Source: JBBITW01 sp037440525 (GTDB taxonomy: Bacteria; Desulfobacterota; BSN033; UBA1163). Taken from it: a stretch of 9,028 nt of DNA. The DNA lies in the NCBI GenBank assembly GCA_037440525.1, contig JBBITW010000144.1:1-9028 (forward strand), read 5' to 3'. Numbering within the stretch: the stretch's first letter is position 1; every line of letters begins with the position of its first letter. A program made the translations under genes and the position numbers. The notes beneath the pieces were generated by a model. The model was not told the DNA's origin. It saw only the letters and a list, made by a program, of their open reading frames with translations, and ran no database searches. Of the stretch, positions 4,746 through 9,028 are shown piece by piece.

Positions 4746-7178
4746 ATGATATTTCTGCCGAGGGGAGGCGCCGATAAGGAAGAGAAGGGTAAGGATGATA
4801 AGATCCTGGTACCGAGTGAACTACCAATTCTCCCTTTAAGGGGGACTGTCCTTTACCCTGATTTAATTCTTCCCATCATGGTGGGTCGAAAGAGATCGGT
4901 AAAGTTGATCGATGAAGCAATGGATTCAGATCGAATCATCGGAATCATAACCCAGAAAAAGTCTGAGATTGAGGATCCAAAAGAGAGTGACCTATATACA
5001 GTAGGAGTGGCTGCTCTTATCTTAAGGATGATACGAGAGTTGGATGGGAGCCAGCGGGTGATCGTTCAGGGGATCTCGAGAATAAAGATAAAAGAATATA
5101 TCCAGAGGGATCCATATTTTAAGGCAAGAAGCGAGACGGTTAATGAAATATTCACCCAAGGGGTGGAGATAGAAGCCCTGATGATGAATTTGAAAAATCT
5201 CTTCCAGAGGGCTGTGGAACTTGCCCCTTATCTTACTGCAGAATTGGGAACGATGGTTAACAATATAAAGTCGCCTTCTATACTGGCCGACTTGATTGCT
5301 TCCAACCTCAACATTTCAACCCCTGAGAAACAGGCAATCCTTGAAACCTTCGATGTCCGCGAAAGGCTTACGAGAGTCCATCTTCTTTTAAATAAAGAGG
5401 TTCAGGTATTGGAATTGGGCAACAAGATCCAATCCCAGGTCAAAGAGGATATGGATCGGACACAGAGAGAATATTATCTAAGGGAACAGTTGAAGGCCAT
5501 TAAGAAGGAGTTAGGGGAGCTTGATGATCACTCAACAGAGATTAAGGAACTTAAAGAGAAGATAAAAAAGGCCAAGATGCCACCTGAAGTGGTTACAGCC
5601 GCAGAGAAGGAGTTGGATCGTCTGGCTAAGATACCTCCGGCTTCAGCAGAGTATACTGTAGCGAGGACTTACCTTGATTGGCTGGTGGTGCTTCCCTGGT
5701 CAGAAACAACAGAAGACAATCTCGATATAAATAATGCCCAAAAGACACTGGATGAAGACCATTATGATTTGGAAAAGGTTAAAAAGAGGATCTTAGAATA
5801 TTTAGCCGTGAGAAAGTTGAAAGCCGATATGAAGGGGCCTATCCTATGCTTTGTCGGCCCCCCTGGTGTTGGTAAGACATCCCTTGGCAAATCCATTGCC
5901 CGAGCTATGGGTAGAAAATTTATTAGAATCTCTTTGGGTGGGGTTAGGGATGAAGCTGAAATCAGGGGACATAGAAGGACATATGTGGGTGCCTTGCCAG
6001 GGAGGATTATTCAAGGGATTAAGAAGGCAGGCTCAAATAACCCTGTCTTCATGCTCGACGAGGTGGATAAGATAGGAATGGATTTTCGTGGAGATCCTTC
6101 TTCAGCACTCCTTGAGGTGTTGGATCCTGAACAAAATTTCTCATTCTCAGACCATTATATTGATGTCCCATTTGATCTATCCAAGGTAATGTTTATTACC
6201 ACAGCCAATGTGCTTGATACCATTCCCCCTGCACTCAGAGACCGTATGGAGACCCTCGAACTTCCTGGTTATAGTGAGGATCAGAAGATGATGATTGCAA
6301 AGGAATTTCTGATTCCCAAGCAGATAGGTGAACATGGCTTGACATCAGGGGATATAGAATTCGAGGATTCGGCAATTCAGGTAATTATCAGTTCATATAC
6401 ACGTGAAGCAGGGGTAAGAAACCTCGAAAGAGAGATTGCGGCTATATGCCGTGGGGTGGCAAAAGATGTTGCCGCAGGTAAGAAGGAGAAGGTTACTATC
6501 AGTCCTGAGAACCTGCACAAATTCCTAGGGCCTGTTAAGTTCTTCCCCGAAGTTGCAGAAAGGACATCCGAACCTGGGGTTGCCACTGGTCTTGCCTGGA
6601 CCCCAACCGGAGGTGACATCATTTTTGTAGAGGCGACAAAGATGAGAGGTGAGAAGGGATTAACATTGACAGGACAGCTTGGGGATGTGATGAAAGAGTC
6701 TGCTCAGGCTGCTTTAGCCTATGTCAGATCGAAATCGAAGGAACTCGGCATAGATGAGGATTTTTTTGCAAAGAATGATATTCATATACATGTCCCAGCA
6801 GGGGCCATTCCAAAGGATGGGCCTTCGGCTGGGATAACTATGTTTGTTGCGCTAACCTCTCTTTTGACCAATACACCTGTCAGAAATGATGTGGCTATGA
6901 CAGGGGAGATTACACTCAGAGGCCTTGTCTTACCTGTGGGGGGAATCAAGGAGAAGGTCCTCGCAGGAATGCGAGCAGGCATAAAAACCATCATCCTTCC
7001 AAAAAAGAATGAAAAAGACCTTGAAGAGATTCCAGAGCATATAAGAAGTCAATTGAATTTCAAATTTATCCAGAGGATGGACGAGGCCATTGAACTTGCG
7101 CTGAAACCTGTAGAACCCAGAACTAAAGAGCAGGAGTCAGACAGTGCAGGGAGAGTGACGAGCCAAGCAATGGGATAA
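4746..7178 (+). CDS. lon: ATP-dependent Lon protease (LonA type)
   Basis: An 810-residue cytoplasmic AAA+ protease that unfolds and degrades damaged and regulatory proteins; family members act as hexamers. Domain order is standard. The N-terminal LON substrate-recognition domain (about 25-210) opens with a PILPLRGTVLYPD stretch. A helical region follows (about 215-310). The AAA+ module has Walker A GPPGVGKT (371-378), Walker B FMLDEVDK (435-442) and the REAGVRNLER segment. The C-terminal protease domain has catalytic Ser694 in PKDGPSAG and catalytic Lys737, the second Lys of GGIKEK, 43 residues later as in E. coli (Ser679/Lys722). There is no membrane insertion as in LonB, and the length is normal. 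No motif is missing. The start is set by the AGGAGG before 4746. The MEMO-family gene follows closely with no visible terminator between, so the two may share a transcript. Confidence 0.97.
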   Translation: MIFLPRGGADKEEKGKDDKILVPSELPILPLRGTVLYPDLILPIMVGRKRSVKLIDEAMDSDRIIGIITQKKSEIEDPKESDLYTVGVAALILRMIRELDGSQRVIVQGISRIKIKEYIQRDPYFKARSETVNEIFTQGVEIEALMMNLKNLFQRAVELAPYLTAELGTMVNNIKSPSILADLIASNLNISTPEKQAILETFDVRERLTRVHLLLNKEVQVLELGNKIQSQVKEDMDRTQREYYLREQLKAIKKELGELDDHSTEIKELKEKIKKAKMPPEVVTAAEKELDRLAKIPPASAEYTVARTYLDWLVVLPWSETTEDNLDINNAQKTLDEDHYDLEKVKKRILEYLAVRKLKADMKGPILCFVGPPGVGKTSLGKSIARAMGRKFIRISLGGVRDEAEIRGHRRTYVGALPGRIIQGIKKAGSNNPVFMLDEVDKIGMDFRGDPSSALLEVLDPEQNFSFSDHYIDVPFDLSKVMFITTANVLDTIPPALRDRMETLELPGYSEDQKMMIAKEFLIPKQIGEHGLTSGDIEFEDSAIQVIISSYTREAGVRNLEREIAAICRGVAKDVAAGKKEKVTISPENLHKFLGPVKFFPEVAERTSEPGVATGLAWTPTGGDIIFVEATKMRGEKGLTLTGQLGDVMKESAQAALAYVRSKSKELGIDEDFFAKNDIHIHVPAGAIPKDGPSAGITMFVALTSLLTNTPVRNDVAMTGEITLRGLVLPVGGIKEKVLAGMRAGIKTIILPKKNEKDLEEIPEHIRSQLNFKFIQRMDEAIELALKPVEPRTKEQESDSAGRVTSQAMG

Positions 7179-7233
7179 AAGTGAATGGGAATTCGTTTAC
7201 ATAAGATACAGGTATTATTATTTGAGGTTGTTC

Positions 7234-8460
7234 GTGGATTTTCCAAAGCTTCGCAATATCAACATATTCCCTGTCCAGATGTCAGGACAAACCTTTCTTT
7301 GTCTTCAAGACCCACAGAGCATCAGTGAAAAGACCTTCTTTTTACCCCTTCCTCTCTATTTTATTCTATCTCTTTTTGATGGAAAACATTCCCTCCTTGA
7401 TATACAGACTGAATATATGAGGAGGTTTGGAGAATTTCTTTACACGGAAAAACTCCAGGAGATCATCCAGCAATTAGATGAAAGCTTATTCCTCGAAGGT
7501 GAGAGATTCCAAGAAGTATTGAAGGAGAAAGAGGAAAAATTTAAAAACTCCCCTTTCCGAGAGCCAGCATTTTCAGGAAAGAGTTATGAGGCCCGGCCTG
7601 AGAAGTTAAAGATACAACTTGAAGGATATTTTAATAGTGAGGACAGTCCCGAAGCTATATCAGATAATAGTGAAGAGATGGGGCTAAAGGGTGTTGTTTC
7701 ACCACATATAGATTTTCATAGGGGAGGTAATTGTTATGCATTTTCACACAGAGAGATTAAGAAGCGAAATCCCCACTCTTGCTTTATTATCTTTGGTATC
7801 TCACATGCCCCTATGAAACAATTCTTTTCTCTCACACGAAAGGATTTTATTACACCCCTTGGTAGCTTAAATGTTGATAAAGAGCTTGTTGATTTCATCC
7901 AGTCCCGATGCCCTTATGACCTTTTCGAAGATGAAGTGATTCACCGAAGCGAACATTCTATTGAGTTCCAATCTGTTTTTCTACGCTACATCTACCCCGA
8001 ACCAATGAATATCACGATAGTTCCCATCCTATGTGGATCATTCCATGAGGCGATATTAAGGGGAATTTCACCCCAAGAACTTTTACCTGTTAGGCAATTT
8101 ATCGAGGCCTTAAAGGAGTCGGTTTCATCCATGAAGAGGGAAGTTTGTTATATTGCCAGCGCAGACCTCTCCCATATAGGACTTCAGTTTGGGGATAGTG
8201 AAGGGATCAGGGAAGAAAGGCTAAAGGTCTTAGAGAGAGTTGATCTGGAGATGCTGGAATATGTGGAAAAATTGGATGGAGAGGGATTCTATTCATATAT
8301 TCAAAGGGAACAGGACAGAAGGAGGGTCTGCGGTTTTCCAGCCATTTATACAATGCTAAAAGTGATTGAGGCCAATAAGGGAAGGCTCCTCCGTTATTGT
8401 CAGGCCTATACCCGTGAGACACAGTCTGTTGTAACCTTTGCAAGCCTTGCCTTTTATTAA
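7234..8460 (+). CDS. MEMO-family protein, AmmeMemoRadiSam system protein B type, with N-terminal extension
   Basis: A 408-residue protein. The C-terminal part (about 150-408) is a MEMO domain, related by fold to LigB-type non-heme iron dioxygenases. It shows SPHIDFHRGG (His158), FGISHAP (His191), SEHSIEFQ (His241), ASADLSH (Asp311, His314) and VCGFPAI (Cys366). These correspond to the metal-site residues of MEMO1 (two His and a Cys) and nearby conserved positions. The reaction is unknown; human MEMO1 is reported to bind iron or copper. Residues 1-140 form an extra region: a short FPKLRNINIFPV start, then a helical block with the pattern LFDGKHSLLDI...LDESLFLEGERF, reminiscent of a PqqD-like winged helix (inference), then a charged linker. 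GTG at 7234 is preferred because GAGG (7224-7227) lies six bases upstream; TTG at 7222 would add four residues. The usual AMMECR1 and radical-SAM partner genes are not in the window. Confidence 0.88.
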   Translation: MDFPKLRNINIFPVQMSGQTFLCLQDPQSISEKTFFLPLPLYFILSLFDGKHSLLDIQTEYMRRFGEFLYTEKLQEIIQQLDESLFLEGERFQEVLKEKEEKFKNSPFREPAFSGKSYEARPEKLKIQLEGYFNSEDSPEAISDNSEEMGLKGVVSPHIDFHRGGNCYAFSHREIKKRNPHSCFIIFGISHAPMKQFFSLTRKDFITPLGSLNVDKELVDFIQSRCPYDLFEDEVIHRSEHSIEFQSVFLRYIYPEPMNITIVPILCGSFHEAILRGISPQELLPVRQFIEALKESVSSMKREVCYIASADLSHIGLQFGDSEGIREERLKVLERVDLEMLEYVEKLDGEGFYSYIQREQDRRRVCGFPAIYTMLKVIEANKGRLLRYCQAYTRETQSVVTFASLAFY

Positions 8461-8480
8461 AAAATTTCCATCGAATGTTA

Positions 8481-8828
8481 TTATTCCTTCCCTTTCTCTT
8501 TTGAGTGTTTTAAACTAACAAGATATCTGATCCTCTCCATTTTATCCTCTCCTATACCCTCTAATTCAGACTCTTTTAACCAGCCTTCCTTTATAAGTAA
8601 GGCAAAGAGTAGAATTAAAACCGAATAGCTGAAATCATATTTTTCTTCAATTCTTTTCAATTGTTTTGATAAAAAATTTTTTATTAACCAGAGATCACCT
8701 GGCTCTTTGATGGTGTTGGCCATTTCCTTGAGCTTTCCAGCGAGATTTTCGCATTCCCGTTCATATGCCAGCGCAAATGATCGCCGTGCAATTCTCTTCT
8801 CAGCTTTTGACCATTTCAAACCATTCAT
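8481..8828 (-). CDS. Small helical conserved-looking protein, function unknown
   Basis: A 115-residue protein running convergently to the MEMO gene, with 20 bases between their stop codons and no clear terminator hairpin in that gap. It is predicted to be almost all helix. It has a basic start (KWSKAEKRIARRSF, 5-18), a Glu/Lys-rich helix, a PGDLW turn (43-47), then EEKYDFSYSVLILLFALLIK (61-80), whose hydrophobic part is too short and too charged at its edges for a secure membrane helix. It ends in a charged tail. The style resembles small uncharacterised proteins found beside unrelated genes in many proteobacteria, but no domain can be named. There is no strong ribosome site before the ATG; the upstream AATTTTTCAGC is pyrimidine-rich. 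Codon texture matches its neighbours, so it is probably real. Confidence 0.7.
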   Translation of the reverse strand: MNGLKWSKAEKRIARRSFALAYERECENLAGKLKEMANTIKEPGDLWLIKNFLSKQLKRIEEKYDFSYSVLILLFALLIKEGWLKESELEGIGEDKMERIRYLVSLKHSKEKGKE

Positions 8829-8896
8829 GCTGAAAAATTGTTGAATTACAAACTTATTATTGGGAGCATTAAATAAATGACATCTGCTGATCTGAA

Positions 8897-8938
8897 CCCC
8901 TCACCTTAACCCTCTCCCGACACACTGGGGCTGTGTCG
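8897..8938. repeat. Dispersed-repeat-like pyrimidine tract plus hairpin
   Basis: The tract at 8897-8918 (CCCCTCACC...AACCCTCTCCC) closely resembles a palindromic repeat found between genes in many bacterial genomes, in which this half is normally followed by its purine-rich complement. Here the complement is absent. Instead CGACACA (8918-8924) pairs with TGTGTCG (8932-8938) over a seven-base loop. It may be a truncated or recombined copy. The family link rests on recalled similarity and is not tested. Confidence 0.5.
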
Positions 8939-8942
8939 TAAT

Positions 8943-9022
8943 GTTATTCTGAGGCTTTAGCCGAAGAATCTATTTTTATAAGGGTTTGAATTCTATAGAT
9001 TCCTCGCTTCGCTCGGAATGAC
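8943..9022. repeat. MITE-like imperfect palindrome at right window edge
   Basis: The left arm (8943-8972, GTTATTCTGAG...GAAGAATCTA) is an imperfect inverted copy of the right arm (8996-9022, TAGATTCC...CGGAATGAC). They share the GTyATTCyGAG and GArGAATCTA ends, with a three-base length difference in the middle. Each arm carries its own small palindrome, GGCTTTAGCC (8954-8963) on the left and CGCTTCGC on the right (9005-9012). The ATTCyGAG...GAATCT unit is a widespread intergenic repeat sequence in bacterial genomes. The element lies between the - strand gene and the window edge and could form a long stem in RNA. No transposase is present. Confidence 0.65.
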
Positions 9023-9028
9023 AAACAA

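Noticed and set aside
7222..7233. TTG start for the MEMO-family gene at 7222
   Set aside because: The TTGAGG there serves better as the ribosome site for GTG at 7234, and family members begin near the FPKLR stretch. It cannot be excluded.
8829..9028. CRISPR array, tRNA or further gene in the terminal 200 bases
   Set aside because: No regularly spaced direct repeats, no cloverleaf with a TTCGA-type arm, and no credible open frame; the content is explained by two palindromic elements.

Overview
This 9,028-base window is an AT-leaning bacterial chromosomal segment. It carries six genes on the + strand, one on the - strand, and short repeat-rich non-coding stretches at both ends and in the middle. 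The gene types (a TM287/TM288-like ABC exporter pair, a canonical LonA protease, a MEMO-family protein with an extra N-terminal domain, and DNA with dispersed palindromic repeats) and the protein style suggest an uncultured anaerobe of the Desulfobacterota/deltaproteobacterial type or a neighbouring phylum. That placement is inference from gene style; no rRNA or other marker is present.

Layout. Bases 1-133 hold a cluster of overlapping hairpins, which may be the terminator of an upstream gene, and a TTGACA-type promoter. Bases 134-4047 encode the two half-transporters of a heterodimeric ABC exporter, 41 bases apart. Their nucleotide-binding motifs are complementary: the first subunit has Asp in place of the catalytic Glu but an intact LSGGQ signature, and the second has the catalytic Glu but a degenerate LSSGE signature. 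Together they make one competent and one degenerate ATP site. The second subunit also carries an insertion of about 120 residues between its first two membrane helices. Bases 4048-4220 hold a large imperfect inverted repeat and a possible promoter.

Bases 4221-4661 encode two tightly coupled small proteins: a 68-residue charged protein with a tandem DLNxLFP motif, and a cysteine-rich zinc-ribbon protein. A well-formed promoter and ribosome binding site then lead into lon (4746-7178), an ATP-dependent Ser/Lys protease with all catalytic motifs intact. A MEMO-family protein (AmmeMemoRadiSam system protein B type) follows 55 bases later and is probably co-transcribed with lon. A small helical protein of unknown function lies convergently on the - strand (8481-8828). 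The last 200 bases hold no gene but contain two different repeat-like palindromic elements.

How they may work together. The ABC pair is a self-contained efflux unit. The small DLNxLFP protein, the zinc-ribbon protein, Lon and the MEMO protein run in one direction with short gaps. A protein-quality-control or metal-related link among them is conceivable but not shown by the sequence. Most of the window is conserved-family material. The less explained parts are the DLNxLFP/zinc-ribbon pair, the insertion in the second ABC subunit, the N-terminal domain of the MEMO protein, and the palindromic elements.
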